DNA from: Polaribacter sp. Z022
GTDB lineage: Bacteria; Bacteroidota; Bacteroidia; Flavobacteriales; Flavobacteriaceae
NCBI RefSeq assembly: GCF_023555495.1
Contig: NZ_JALCZO010000004.1
Span: forward strand, 248,001-312,000
Reading direction: 5' to 3'
DNA: 64,000 nucleotides
The position numbers and the translations under genes are program-made. Within the stretch, counting starts at the first letter, position 1, and every line of letters begins with the position of its first letter. This document shows, piece after piece, positions 44,546 to 53,700 of the stretch. Under the pieces are notes generated by a model. That model had not been told where the DNA came from, did no database searches, and saw only the letters and a program-made list of their open reading frames with translations.

Positions 44546-45580
44546 TTAAGATTGTTGTAAAATAGCTTTATTAATTCGCTTTATTAATTTTGGTCCTTCG
44601 TAAATAAAACCTGTATAAACTTGTACTAAATCTGCACCTGCATTTATTTTTTCTAAAGCATCTTGTTCTGAGTGAATACCTCCTACTCCAATAATAGGAA
44701 AGGATTTATTACTTTTATCTGCTAGATATTTAATTACTTTTGTACTCTGATTTTTAACAGGTTGACCACTTACACCTCCATTACCAATTTCATTTAAACG
44801 TTCTTTTGATGCTTTTAAATTATCTCTATTTGTAGATGTATTTGAAGCAATTACACCATCAATTTTAGTTTCTGCAACCAGTTCAATAATTTCATCTAAT
44901 TGAATATTATTTAAATCTGGAGCAATTTTTAATAAAATTGGCTTTTGTTTTGCTTCTTGTTTGTTTAGTTCTTGACAAGCAGAAATTAATTCAACCAAAT
45001 AATCTTTATCATTTAATTTTGCATGACTACCAACATTTGGGCAACTAACATTCAGTACAAAATAATCTACATATGGATGTAAAGCTTTAAAAACCGTACA
45101 ATAATCTTCAGTATAATTTTCTGGTAAAGTAGAAGTATTTTTACCTAAGTTACCACCAATAACAACTTTCCCTTTGTTTTTCTTTAAGTTTTTTATAGCA
45201 GCTTCTAATCCTTCATTATTAAAACCCATTCTATTAATAATTCCTTGATCATCTTTTAAACGAAACAATCTTTTCTTCGGATTTCCTGCTTGTCCTTTTG
45301 GAGTTACAGTTCCTATTTCTATAAAACCAAAACCAAAGTTTGCCAATTCATTATATAAAACCGCATTTTTATCAAATCCTGCAGCTAAACCAACTGGGTT
45401 TTTAAATGTAATTCCAAACAAAGTTCGTTCTAACTTTTTATCTTCAACTACATAAAGACTTCTAAAAATTGAAGCTAAAAAAGGAATTTTACAAAGTGTT
45501 TTTACTAGTGAAAATGTAAAATAATGAATTTTTTCTGGGTCGAATAAAAAGAAAATTGGTCTTACAATAGATTTGTACAT
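44546..45580 (-). CDS. pyrD: Dihydroorotate dehydrogenase (quinone), class 2
   Basis: A 344-residue membrane-associated flavoenzyme that oxidises dihydroorotate to orotate in pyrimidine synthesis, passing electrons to quinone. The N-terminal helices (1-50) mark class 2. FMN-binding residues lie in [33 protein letters not shown] and [29 protein letters not shown]. The catalytic base is the serine in LNVSCPNVG. Full length and intact. First gene of a two-gene unit with the LysE-type exporter. Confidence 0.96.
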   Translation of the reverse strand: MYKSIVRPIFFLFDPEKIHYFTFSLVKTLCKIPFLASIFRSLYVVEDKKLERTLFGITFKNPVGLAAGFDKNAVLYNELANFGFGFIEIGTVTPKGQAGNPKKRLFRLKDDQGIINRMGFNNEGLEAAIKNLKKNKGKVVIGGNLGKNTSTLPENYTEDYCTVFKALHPYVDYFVLNVSCPNVGSHAKLNDKDYLVELISACQELNKQEAKQKPILLKIAPDLNNIQLDEIIELVAETKIDGVIASNTSTNRDNLKASKERLNEIGNGGVSGQPVKNQSTKVIKYLADKSNKSFPIIGVGGIHSEQDALEKINAGADLVQVYTGFIYEGPKLIKRINKAILQQS

Positions 45581-45714
45581 GTGTTTCTAGAATTGAATTA
45601 TGTAGTTGTTTCTAGTCTGCAAAATTACACATTTTTAAACGGATAGCTCTCTAAAAGAGCTTTCAATTTAAGGTTATACTATTTTTACTATTTTAGTAAA
45701 AAAATAAAATCAAT

Positions 45715-46545
45715 TTGGAAACCATATTTAATTATTTCGAAAACATCCCAAGAGAACACAGAAGTGCCATAATTGTTGGAGGTATTACTTTCTTTTGGAT
45801 TATTGAAGGATTTTTCCCATTATTTAAGTTTAAATATAACAAATGGAAACATGCAATTCCTAATTTATTTTTTACATTAACTACGGTTTTAATTAACTTA
45901 GGATTGGCTTTTTTATTACTAAAAACTGCAGATTGGGTACAAGCAAATAACTTTGGAATCATTAATTGGTTACCAGAAATGCCTTTGTGGTTGTATATGG
46001 TTTTAGGCGTTTTATTTTTAGACTTTTTTGGTGCATATTTAGCACATTATGTAGAACACAAAATTCCGCCTTTGTGGATGGTTCATTTAGTGCATCATAC
46101 AGATCATAAAGTAGATACAACAACTGCAAACAGACATCACCCAATAGAAAGTGTTATTCGTTTTTCATTTACTTTATTAGGCGTTTTTGTGGTTGGAACT
46201 CCAATAGCCATTGTAATGTTATACCAATCTATGTCATTAATTTTCACTCAATTTACACATGCAAACTTAAAAATATCACCAAAAGTAGATAAGTTTTTAA
46301 GTTATTTTATTGTGTCTCCAGATATGCATAAAATACACCACCATTATATGTTACCTTATACAGATTCTAATTACGGAAATATTTTTTCTATTTGGGATCG
46401 TATTTTTGGAACCTACATGGAAATGGATAGAGAAAAAATAGTGTATGGAGTTGATACTTTTTTTGATGAAGAACAAAACTCCTCTTTAAAAGAGTTGTTA
46501 AAACAACCTTTTCAAGGCTCTAGAAAACCTACAAATTTGGAATGA
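45715..46545 (+). CDS. Sterol desaturase / fatty acid hydroxylase family protein (TTG start)
   Basis: A 276-residue di-iron membrane enzyme. The His clusters of the superfamily are clear: AHYVEH (His111, His115), HLVHHTDHK (His124-His131), NRHHP (His141-His142) and DMHKIHHHY near 215. Four to five hydrophobic spans surround them. It should hydroxylate or desaturate a lipid; candidates include a carotenoid, hopanoid or fatty acyl chain. The frame has no ATG upstream of TTG 45715 after the in-frame stop at 45697, so TTG is the best start. The thioredoxin gene follows directly. Confidence 0.88.
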   Translation: METIFNYFENIPREHRSAIIVGGITFFWIIEGFFPLFKFKYNKWKHAIPNLFFTLTTVLINLGLAFLLLKTADWVQANNFGIINWLPEMPLWLYMVLGVLFLDFFGAYLAHYVEHKIPPLWMVHLVHHTDHKVDTTTANRHHPIESVIRFSFTLLGVFVVGTPIAIVMLYQSMSLIFTQFTHANLKISPKVDKFLSYFIVSPDMHKIHHHYMLPYTDSNYGNIFSIWDRIFGTYMEMDREKIVYGVDTFFDEEQNSSLKELLKQPFQGSRKPTNLE

Positions 46546-46589
46546 TTTTTGCTTCTAAAGCAATATATTTACAAAAAAAATATAATGCT

Positions 46590-47429
46590 ATGAAAAAACT
46601 TATTTTACCTTTTATCTTTTTATTATTATTTACAAACAATGCTAAAGCTTCACAATGGATGACATCTTTTGAAGATGCTCAAAAAATAGCAATTGCTACC
46701 AATAAATTTATACTTGTAGATTTTTGGGCAACTTGGTGTGGTCCTTGTAAAAAAATGGATTCTGAATCTTGGAGTAACTCTGAAGTACAAGCTTTAATGG
46801 CTAATTTTGTTCCTTTAAAAATTGACATTGATGTAGAAAGAAATCTATCTTCTAAATTTAGTATAAGATCTATACCTCAAGTTTTTATACTAGACCCTAA
46901 TGGCGAAATTGTTTTGCAAACAAAAAGCTATATGAATAAAGAAAAAGTAATGAGAGTATTAAAAAAATATACTTACGGTAATAAACTTTTGCAACAAGAA
47001 TACTTAAATTATTTAAAAAAAGAATCTGGAGATAATGCACTTAAAATTGCTGAAAAATATTTTGATTACTCAATATATGTGGACAAAGAAGTAAAAAATG
47101 ATTTTTTGAAACTAGCTAATAAATATCTTAAAATAACGAATAAGTTATACAAGAAAGAAGGAGACAAAAAGAAGAATTCTCAAAGAATAGGTTTATTTAC
47201 AGATGCCTATAAATATTTAATTAAAGGAGACTATGAAAAAACAGTAAAAAATTTAAATGATGATTTTAAAGAAGATAAAATTTCTCCTGAAAATAAAGGT
47301 TTTTATAACTTCTTATATTTTACAGCTTATAATAAATTAAACGATAAGGATAATGCCAGAATTTGGTATCAAAAACTAAAAACAGATAAAGATTCTAAGA
47401 ATTTAATTTTAAAATCTAGAAGAATATAA
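46590..47429 (+). CDS. Exported thioredoxin-family protein with helical C-terminal domain
   Basis: 279 residues from the ATG at 46590. This start gives a normal signal peptide (MKKLILPFIFLLLFTNNAKAS), while the ATG at 46542 would add 16 residues ahead of it. The thioredoxin domain (22-140) has FWATWCGPCKKMD and the cis-Pro IRSIPQVFILDPNGE. The rest is a Lys-rich helical region (about 145-279), perhaps TPR-like. Likely role: a periplasmic thiol reductase. Its start is 45 bp after the desaturase stop, so they probably share a transcript. It ends at a convergent terminator. Confidence 0.87.
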   Translation: MKKLILPFIFLLLFTNNAKASQWMTSFEDAQKIAIATNKFILVDFWATWCGPCKKMDSESWSNSEVQALMANFVPLKIDIDVERNLSSKFSIRSIPQVFILDPNGEIVLQTKSYMNKEKVMRVLKKYTYGNKLLQQEYLNYLKKESGDNALKIAEKYFDYSIYVDKEVKNDFLKLANKYLKITNKLYKKEGDKKKNSQRIGLFTDAYKYLIKGDYEKTVKNLNDDFKEDKISPENKGFYNFLYFTAYNKLNDKDNARIWYQKLKTDKDSKNLILKSRRI

Positions 47430-47431
47430 AT

Positions 47432-47464
47432 TATAAAACCCGAAGTTATACTTCGGGTTTTATA
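47432..47464. terminator. Bidirectional terminator after the thioredoxin gene
   Basis: A 14-bp perfect stem TATAAAACCCGAAG / CTTCGGGTTTTATA with a 5-nt loop. Confidence 0.9.
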
Positions 47465-47472
47465 ATTATGTA

Positions 47473-47493
47473 ATAAAATCTTCAAGATTTTAT
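47473..47493 (-). terminator. Short A/T inverted repeat after the orphan lipoprotein gene
   Basis: ATAAAATCTT and AAGATTTTAT flank a single C, 15 nt beyond the reverse-strand stop. It is A/T-rich, so the hairpin is weak; it may assist the adjacent terminator. Confidence 0.4.
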
Positions 47494-47507
47494 AATACCT
47501 ACTAATT

Positions 47508-48473
47508 TCAAAGAAATTCAATAATTTCTGTTCTAATTTTTAAATTTTTTTCTTTTCTTATTCTGTTAATTTTTTGCCATAAAATTAAATAGTTTTCAAT
47601 TGATAATTCTATATTAATGGAAATTAAATACGTAGAATTAGCTTTTAATCTATCTAGCTTTGAAATATCTTGTTTTGAATTTATTTCTAATAAAAAAGGG
47701 GAATTTACTTCAATAAATTGTTCTTTTGAAAAATTATCTGGTAAAGAAGGAATTTCTCTTTTTTCAATTCTATTATCTAAAATATATTTACTAGCCTCTG
47801 TTTGCCAAACATCAGTTCTAATAAAAAAAACATCATAATTATAATTATGAAAGTCAGTATTAGTTACTAATCTTAAACCTCCAAAATTATAGTAATACAT
47901 TTCCAAAAACACAGTTTTTAAATCACGTAAACTAAAATTATCACCAAGTAAAGCAACATGACCAATTTTTTCAAAGTGAATTGGAGTTGAGTCAATATAT
48001 TCTTCAAATGAAACGTACTTATTCCATAATCTTATTTTTACAGAATCGTTTTCTTTTACCAACAAAAAACTTCCTTGATGTTCTGATAAGTCTTCAGCAG
48101 TAAATTTTCTAACGGAGTTTAAATTAACTAAATTGTATTCTTTATAATTTATATTATCATCTTTATACGCACCTCTAAAAGAAGTTGTATTTAAAATTAG
48201 AGAAGAATCTGTAACATTTATTTTTTTTCTTAAAACTTCATTTTTTAGATTAATAATTATAGAATCATTTTTTAATTTATATGTTCCTTTTTTTATAAAA
48301 TATAAATAATCAATTAAGGTTATAGAATCTTTTCTTATTACAACTTCACTTAAGTTATTGTTGTCATTTTCTTTAAAATTATAGTACCAAATCCCTTGTA
48401 AATCTTTTTCATTAATTCTCGTTGAACAAGAAAATAAAGACAAAATTGATAAAAAAACAATTAACTTTTTCAT
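47508..48473 (-). CDS. Orphan lipoprotein of unknown function
   Basis: A 321-residue lipoprotein with Cys16 in LSLFSCSTR. Residues 20-110 form short beta strands (GIWYYNF, KGTYKLKNDSIIINLKN, SLILNTTSF), as in lipocalin-like or META-like barrels, beginning with DLQGIWYYNFKEND. The C-terminal half is Asn/Asp/Tyr-rich with a final helix of mixed charge. I do not recognise the family. It is 11 bp downstream of the namZ stop and possibly in its transcript, which would hint at an envelope role, but that is weak evidence. Confidence 0.6.
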   Translation of the reverse strand: MKKLIVFLSILSLFSCSTRINEKDLQGIWYYNFKENDNNNLSEVVIRKDSITLIDYLYFIKKGTYKLKNDSIIINLKNEVLRKKINVTDSSLILNTTSFRGAYKDDNINYKEYNLVNLNSVRKFTAEDLSEHQGSFLLVKENDSVKIRLWNKYVSFEEYIDSTPIHFEKIGHVALLGDNFSLRDLKTVFLEMYYYNFGGLRLVTNTDFHNYNYDVFFIRTDVWQTEASKYILDNRIEKREIPSLPDNFSKEQFIEVNSPFLLEINSKQDISKLDRLKANSTYLISINIELSIENYLILWQKINRIRKEKNLKIRTEIIEFL

Positions 48474-48484
48474 AGAATTAGTTT

Positions 48485-49690
48485 CTATTCATATATCAAA
48501 TACTGTTCCCTTTTCTTTTTAAACCTCTTCAAATCTTTACTCCAAGTTTTTCTAATTTCTTTAGCAGTTAAACCTTGTTCTATTTGTTTTTGCAATTTGG
48601 TATTTCCTGCATGAATTGTAAATGTTTTACCAAAGAATCTTTCTGTTTTTGGGGTTTTGTTATAAGCATCTATTAGCCATTCTAAATTTATAGCACTTAA
48701 TTTTTTAGTAGCTCTTAAATCTACACCATAACAAAGTTTGCCCTTTTGTTTTGGATATTTTGCACCAAAATTTGCTTTTGGAGTATAAGAAAAATCACTT
48801 TTTGGAAAAAATGACGCCCCATATCTTTGAAACTGAAACTCTGTACCTCTACCTGCATTAATTATGGTTCCTTCAAAAAAACCTAAACTAGGATACAAAT
48901 TTATACTCTTATCATTTGGTAAATTTGGTGAAGGTCTAATTGCTAAACTGTACTCAGAATCATGCGTATAATTTTCTAACGGAATTACTGTTAATTTACA
49001 TTGAGTTCCGTTTTTTAACCATTTTTCACCATTAATCATTTGCCCATATTCTCCAATTGTCATTCCATAAACAACAGGTACAGGATGTTTACCTACAAAA
49101 CTTGCATGTTTGGTTTCTAACATGGGGCCATCTACATAATGTCCATTAGGATTTGGTCTATCTAAAACAATAACTTCAATTCCATTTTCAGCACAGGCTT
49201 CCATAACATAATGCAATGTAGAAATATAGGTGTAAAAACGAACTCCTACATCTTGTATATCAAAAATCACTACATCAATATTTTCTAATTGTTTTGCAGA
49301 TGGTTTTTTACTTTTTCCATGTAAAGATAAAATAGGTAATCCTGTTTTAGTATCAACAGCATCTGCAACATGAGCTGCTGCATCTGCTTTTCCTCTAAAA
49401 CCATGTTCTGGTGAAAACACTTTTTTTACTTTAACTCCTAAAGAAAGTAAACTATCTACTAAATGTGTATTCTTAATTACTGAAGTTTGATTACAAACAA
49501 TTGCAATATTTTTTCCTTTTAATAAATTTAAATACAAATGTGTATTTTCTGCACCTGTTTTTATTACCAATTCTTGTTTCAACACTTTTTTTATAGATGT
49601 TTTAGAATTTTGAGCACAAGAAATCAGCTGAAAATTCAGCATCAGAAATAAGAATAAATATGTACTTTTACGAAGGTTAAAATTTATCAT
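48485..49690 (-). CDS. namZ: Exo-beta-N-acetylmuramidase NamZ (DUF1343)
   Basis: 401 residues from the ATG at 49690 (an in-frame TTG at 49693 is the only alternative). Signal peptide with a possible lipobox Cys in LISCAQN. The DUF1343 body carries CNQTSV, FSPEHGFRGKADA, IFDIQDVGVRFYTYISTLHYVMEA, VLDRPNPNG and GRGTEFQFQRYGASF. These match NamZ, which releases MurNAc from the non-reducing end of peptidoglycan fragments for recycling. Oddity: its start codon lies 4 bp from the start of a divergent permease gene, leaving no separate promoter region. Confidence 0.92.
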   Translation of the reverse strand: MINFNLRKSTYLFLFLMLNFQLISCAQNSKTSIKKVLKQELVIKTGAENTHLYLNLLKGKNIAIVCNQTSVIKNTHLVDSLLSLGVKVKKVFSPEHGFRGKADAAAHVADAVDTKTGLPILSLHGKSKKPSAKQLENIDVVIFDIQDVGVRFYTYISTLHYVMEACAENGIEVIVLDRPNPNGHYVDGPMLETKHASFVGKHPVPVVYGMTIGEYGQMINGEKWLKNGTQCKLTVIPLENYTHDSEYSLAIRPSPNLPNDKSINLYPSLGFFEGTIINAGRGTEFQFQRYGASFFPKSDFSYTPKANFGAKYPKQKGKLCYGVDLRATKKLSAINLEWLIDAYNKTPKTERFFGKTFTIHAGNTKLQKQIEQGLTAKEIRKTWSKDLKRFKKKREQYLIYE

Positions 49691-49694
49691 CAAT

Positions 49695-50930
49695 TTGAAT
49701 TACGAGTTATTTATTGCAAAACGCATTATTGCTGGCAAAAAGTATAAAAATAGCATTTCATCGCCAATAATAAAAATTGCAATTACTGCAATTGCGTTAG
49801 GAATTATTATTATGTTAATTGCTGTTGCAACTGGTGCTGGTTTGCAATATAAAATTAGAGATAAAATGGCTGGTTTTAAGGGTCATGTACAAATTATCAA
49901 TTATGATGCCAACAACTCAGATGTATCTACAGTTTCAATAAATAAAAACCAAGATTTTTACCCAAAATTTAAAAATATTGATGGCATTAAAAACATTCAG
50001 GTTTTTGCTAATAAAGGTGGTATTTTAAGAACTAAAACAGATTTTGAAGGTATTGTTTTTAAAGGAGTGTCTAAAGATTATGATTGGACTTTTTTTAATG
50101 AATATTTAATTGAAGGAAGGGTACCAAACTTTAATTTATCTAGAACTAAAGAAGTTTTATTATCTCAAACAATTCTTAATCGCTTACAATTAAAATTAAA
50201 CGATACAATTTTAGCTACTTTTTTAAAAACTGCAACTAGTAAATTAACTACAAATAGAAAATATACAATTGTAGGTGTTTACAATTCTGGTTTTGCAGAA
50301 TTTGATAAAAGTGTAATGGTTGGTGACATAAGAGAAGTTCAAAAGCTTAATAAATGGACAGAAAATGAAATTGGTGGTTTTGAAGTTATCTTAGATAGTT
50401 TTGATAATATAGAAACTAAAGGAGAAGAAATTTATAGTAATATAGGAGCCACTTTAAATAGTAAAACAATTTTAGAAACATATCCTACTGTTTTTGAATG
50501 GATTCAGCTTTTTGACAACAATGTTTGGTTTATCATTGCTATAATGATATTGGTTGCTGGTATTAACATGATTACTGCTCTACTGGTTTTAATTTTAGAA
50601 CGTGTACAAATGATTGGTATTTTAAAAGCCTTAGGAAGTAATAACACTAGTATTAGAAAAATCTTTTTATACAATGCTGCATATCTAATTTTAAAAGGTC
50701 TTATGTGGGGAAATATAATTGGGTTATCTATTATTTTTATTCAATACTACTTTAAAGTAATTACTTTAGATCCAGAAACCTATTATGTAACTACAATGCC
50801 TGTTTACATTTCTTTTACGTATATACTATTATTAAATATAGGAACACTAATTATGTGTTTCTTAATGTTGATAATTCCTTCTTATATTATCACTAAAATA
50901 AATCCATCAAAATCTATTAAGTTTGCTTAA
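49695..50930 (+). CDS. FtsX-like ABC transporter permease (LolC/E-like), TTG start
   Basis: A 411-residue permease with one N-terminal span (about 25-48), a large extracytoplasmic MacB-type domain (about 50-265), and three C-terminal spans (about 275-300, 330-355, 372-400). The FtsX signature lies in ILERVQMIGILKALGSNNTSIRKIFLYNAAYLILKGL. The start MNYELFIAKRIIAGKKYK at a TTG is the usual beginning for this flavobacterial family, and no ATG fits. Such permeases extract lipoproteins from the inner membrane or transport other amphipathic cargo with a LolD/MacB-type ATPase; none is adjacent, so the partner must be encoded elsewhere. Confidence 0.87.
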   Translation: MNYELFIAKRIIAGKKYKNSISSPIIKIAITAIALGIIIMLIAVATGAGLQYKIRDKMAGFKGHVQIINYDANNSDVSTVSINKNQDFYPKFKNIDGIKNIQVFANKGGILRTKTDFEGIVFKGVSKDYDWTFFNEYLIEGRVPNFNLSRTKEVLLSQTILNRLQLKLNDTILATFLKTATSKLTTNRKYTIVGVYNSGFAEFDKSVMVGDIREVQKLNKWTENEIGGFEVILDSFDNIETKGEEIYSNIGATLNSKTILETYPTVFEWIQLFDNNVWFIIAIMILVAGINMITALLVLILERVQMIGILKALGSNNTSIRKIFLYNAAYLILKGLMWGNIIGLSIIFIQYYFKVITLDPETYYVTTMPVYISFTYILLLNIGTLIMCFLMLIIPSYIITKINPSKSIKFA

Positions 50931-51087
50931 TAGCAAAAAACATTTGATTAACACCTTTTTATCTACAAATCTATACTAAAACATTATTTTTATTGATTTA
51001 AAACAACCTTATTAATACATTTATTAATGTTTTAATATTTCAATATTACATTAAATTTTATATTTTTAGACCAAAATACTTCTATAT

Positions 51088-51933
51088 ATGAAAGCTTCTA
51101 TTGTTATTTTATTTTTATTTTTTACATCAATTACTTCAAATGCCCTTTGTGTTTCTGGAAATTGTGAAGATGGTTTTGGAACTTATGTTTGGGAAGATGG
51201 AGATATGTATAGTGGCTTTTGGAAAAATGGAAAAAAACATTATTTCGGAATGAATTTTTGGAAAGGTGGAGATTTTTGGTTTGGACTTTATAAAAATGGA
51301 GAAAGAAAACCAGGTCATGGTATTTATGCATGGGATGATGGTGATAAAGAAAACAGAAACAATAGAGTTTATTACAATGAAAAAGGATGTGTTTCTGGAG
51401 ATTGTGAAGATGGTTGGGGAGTATATATTTGGGAAGATGGAGATTTGTATGCAGGCAGTTGGAAAAATGGGAAGCAACACTATTTTGGAGCAAAATTTTG
51501 GAAAGAAGGAGACTTTTTTTTAGGCCTTTATAAAGAAGGTAAAATAACTTCTAACGAACATGGTTATTATGTATTTAAATCTAATAAATCTAAAACACAT
51601 TTAGGACCTGTAAGATACTCAACAACAGGTTGTGTTCAAGGAGATTGTGATAATGGATTTGGAACCTATATTTGGAAAAATGGTGATTTACACACTGGTT
51701 ATTGGAAAGAAGGTAAATCGCACTTTATTGCTTTTAAATTTTGGAATGAAAAAGATTTCTTTATTGGGCTCTATAAAAATGGAGAAAGAAAAAGAAGAGG
51801 CCTTTATGTATATGAAGATGGTGATTTAGACATTAGAAATGAAAAAGTAATTTTTAATAATTTAACTTTTTTAAAGAGTACACAAAATATAGAGATAGAA
51901 AATGGGGGCAATCAAGCTGCTCCACAAAACTAA
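51088..51933 (+). CDS. Secreted MORN-repeat protein with three 80-residue units
   Basis: A 281-residue protein with a signal peptide (1-19). The body is built of three units beginning at Cys21, Cys101 and Cys182, each C-V-x-G-[ND]-C-[ED]-[DN]-G-[FW]-G-x-Y-x-W. Within each are MORN-type motifs (YSGFWKNGKKHYFG, FWFGLYKNGERKPG). The paired Cys at the head of each unit probably form a small disulfide loop in the periplasm or outside. MORN repeats pack as beta-hairpin strips that bind lipids or proteins; the ligand is unknown. No T9SS tail. Monocistronic with a strong terminator. Confidence 0.85.
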   Translation: MKASIVILFLFFTSITSNALCVSGNCEDGFGTYVWEDGDMYSGFWKNGKKHYFGMNFWKGGDFWFGLYKNGERKPGHGIYAWDDGDKENRNNRVYYNEKGCVSGDCEDGWGVYIWEDGDLYAGSWKNGKQHYFGAKFWKEGDFFLGLYKEGKITSNEHGYYVFKSNKSKTHLGPVRYSTTGCVQGDCDNGFGTYIWKNGDLHTGYWKEGKSHFIAFKFWNEKDFFIGLYKNGERKRRGLYVYEDGDLDIRNEKVIFNNLTFLKSTQNIEIENGGNQAAPQN

Positions 51934-51952
51934 ATACTACTTATTTTCAATT

Positions 51953-51983
51953 AAAAAGCCATCTTAAATAAGATGGCTTTTTT
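51953..51983 (+). terminator. Terminator after the MORN gene
   Basis: A 14-bp stem AAAAAGCCATCTTA / TAAGATGGCTTTTT followed by T residues. Confidence 0.92.
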
Positions 51984-52292
51984 AAATCTACTAATTCAAA
52001 TAATTTACACATGAAAACAGTTTACAAAGTTGCTTTCATTTATTATTAAGCAAGCTTCGTGCCAAACAAGATTTAATTAAAATAAAATTTTATGATTTTT
52101 TTTATCGTAAAAGTAAAAAATGTAAAAATTTAATTAAATTCAATTTTTCTATATCAAAAACGATTTTGAAACTTATTTACTACCATAAAACAACATTTCT
52201 TTTATTAGATGTTAATTATGTTGCATTCAATATTACATTGTAGGTTTATATTTAGCGTTTATTATAAAAAAATAAATTAAAATATATCTCTA
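51984..52292 (+). other. Gene-free promoter region of the sugar transporter / regulator unit
   Basis: About 310 bp of A/T-rich DNA with no ORF above about 13 codons. A TTG near 52212 and TATATTTA near 52247 could be an imperfect promoter upstream of the MFS gene. No strong hairpin or repeat is seen. Confidence 0.35.
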
Positions 52293-53672
52293 ATGAATAA
52301 TGTAAAATTTTTATTATTAATTACTTCAATTACTGCTTTAGGAGGCCTCCTTTTTGGGTACGATACTGGTGTTATAAACGGCGCTCAATTTTACCTAACA
52401 AAATATTTTCAATTAGATGCAGCTATTAAAGGTTGGGTGGTTGGAAGTGCACTATTAGGTTGTTTGTTTGGAGCAATAATTGCAGGTCCTTTAAGTATAA
52501 AAATTGGTAGAAAACATTCATTAATTATTTCTGCAATATTATTTACCTTATCTGCATGGGGTTCTGGACTGCCTAGTTTTTTAGAAGAATCTGTTAGTTT
52601 ATTAGTTGTATTTAGAATTATTGGTGGTTTAGGAATTGGTATTGCCTCTATGAATGCACCAATGTATATAGCTGAAATTGCTCCCGCTGAAAAAAGAGGT
52701 AAACTTGTAACTTACTACCAACTAGCAATTGTAATTGGTTTTTTTGCAGTGTTTTTAGTAACCTATTTTATTGGTAATAATTTAACTGAATTAGAAAACT
52801 TATCTTTTGGGTGGAGAAGAATGTTTTGGTCTGAATTAATACCAAGTGGTTTATTTTTATTTGCATTATTTTTAGTTCCTAAAAGCCCTAGATGGTTGTT
52901 ATTAAAAGGAAAAAATGATGAAGCATTGTCTGTATTAACCAAAATTCATGGAGAAGAAAGAGCTCTAGTTGAAGTTGAAGAAATAAAAAACTCTTTAGCC
53001 AAAGAAACATCAAAAGGAAAAGTAAATTATTTTTCTAAAGCTATAATTACTATTATAATTATTGGATCTGTATTTTCATTATTACAGCAATTTACAGGAA
53101 TAAATGCTGTATTATATTATGGTGCAGATATTTTTGAAAAATCATTAGGTTTTGGAAAGAATGATATTTTAAAACAACAAGTATTATTAGCTTTTGTTAA
53201 TTTAATATTTACTTTAATAGCAATGGTTACAGTAGATAAATTTGGAAGAAAACCACTTATTTATATTGGAAGTATTGGAATGTTAACTGGTTTTTTAATT
53301 TTAGGAATAACCATTCAACAACAGTCTATAGGAATCTTTTCTCTTTTAGGAGTTTTAATTTTTATTGGTTCTTTTGCACTTTCTATGGGACCCGTAGTTT
53401 GGGTTGTATTATCAGAAATGTTTCCAAATAAAATAAGAAGTGTTGCTATGTCTGTTGCAGTAGCTGTTCAATGGGCAGGAAACTATTTAGTATCTCAATC
53501 TTTTCCCATGGTTACAGTTAGTGAAGTAAATAATAATTCTTTTTGGAATGGATCATTACCATACTTTATTTTCTCATTTTTTATAATTATAATCATCTTT
53601 TTTACCTATAAATTTATACCCGAAACAAAAGGGAAATCTCTTGAAGAGATAGAATCTATCTGGAATAAATAG
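52293..53672 (+). CDS. Sugar porter (MFS) family transporter
   Basis: A 459-residue transporter with 12 hydrophobic spans. Signature segments are GGLLFGYDTGVINGAQFYL (span 1), the GRKHS loop between spans 2 and 3, PKSPRWLLLKGK before the central loop, QQFTGINAVLYYGADIF (span 7), DKFGRKPLIY, and the terminal PETKGKSLEEIE. This is the XylE/GalP-like proton-sugar symporter group, cytoplasmic membrane. It probably imports the monosaccharide released by the locus that follows. The gap to the hybrid regulator is 28 bp, so the two are likely co-transcribed. The sugar cannot be named from sequence alone. Confidence 0.92.
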   Translation: MNNVKFLLLITSITALGGLLFGYDTGVINGAQFYLTKYFQLDAAIKGWVVGSALLGCLFGAIIAGPLSIKIGRKHSLIISAILFTLSAWGSGLPSFLEESVSLLVVFRIIGGLGIGIASMNAPMYIAEIAPAEKRGKLVTYYQLAIVIGFFAVFLVTYFIGNNLTELENLSFGWRRMFWSELIPSGLFLFALFLVPKSPRWLLLKGKNDEALSVLTKIHGEERALVEVEEIKNSLAKETSKGKVNYFSKAIITIIIIGSVFSLLQQFTGINAVLYYGADIFEKSLGFGKNDILKQQVLLAFVNLIFTLIAMVTVDKFGRKPLIYIGSIGMLTGFLILGITIQQQSIGIFSLLGVLIFIGSFALSMGPVVWVVLSEMFPNKIRSVAMSVAVAVQWAGNYLVSQSFPMVTVSEVNNNSFWNGSLPYFIFSFFIIIIIFFTYKFIPETKGKSLEEIESIWNK

Positions 53673-53700
53673 TAAATATTATATCTAAAATTTAAATTTT

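Noticed and set aside
46542..46590. An upstream ATG for the thioredoxin gene overlapping the desaturase stop
   Set aside because: Starting there puts 16 residues in front of a normal signal peptide; the ATG at 46590 gives a standard export signal.
51131..51493. Two long antisense frames opposite the MORN gene
   Set aside because: They arise from the repetitive, G-poor codon pattern of the MORN units; composition (Phe/His/Leu-rich) and lack of a start context argue against coding.
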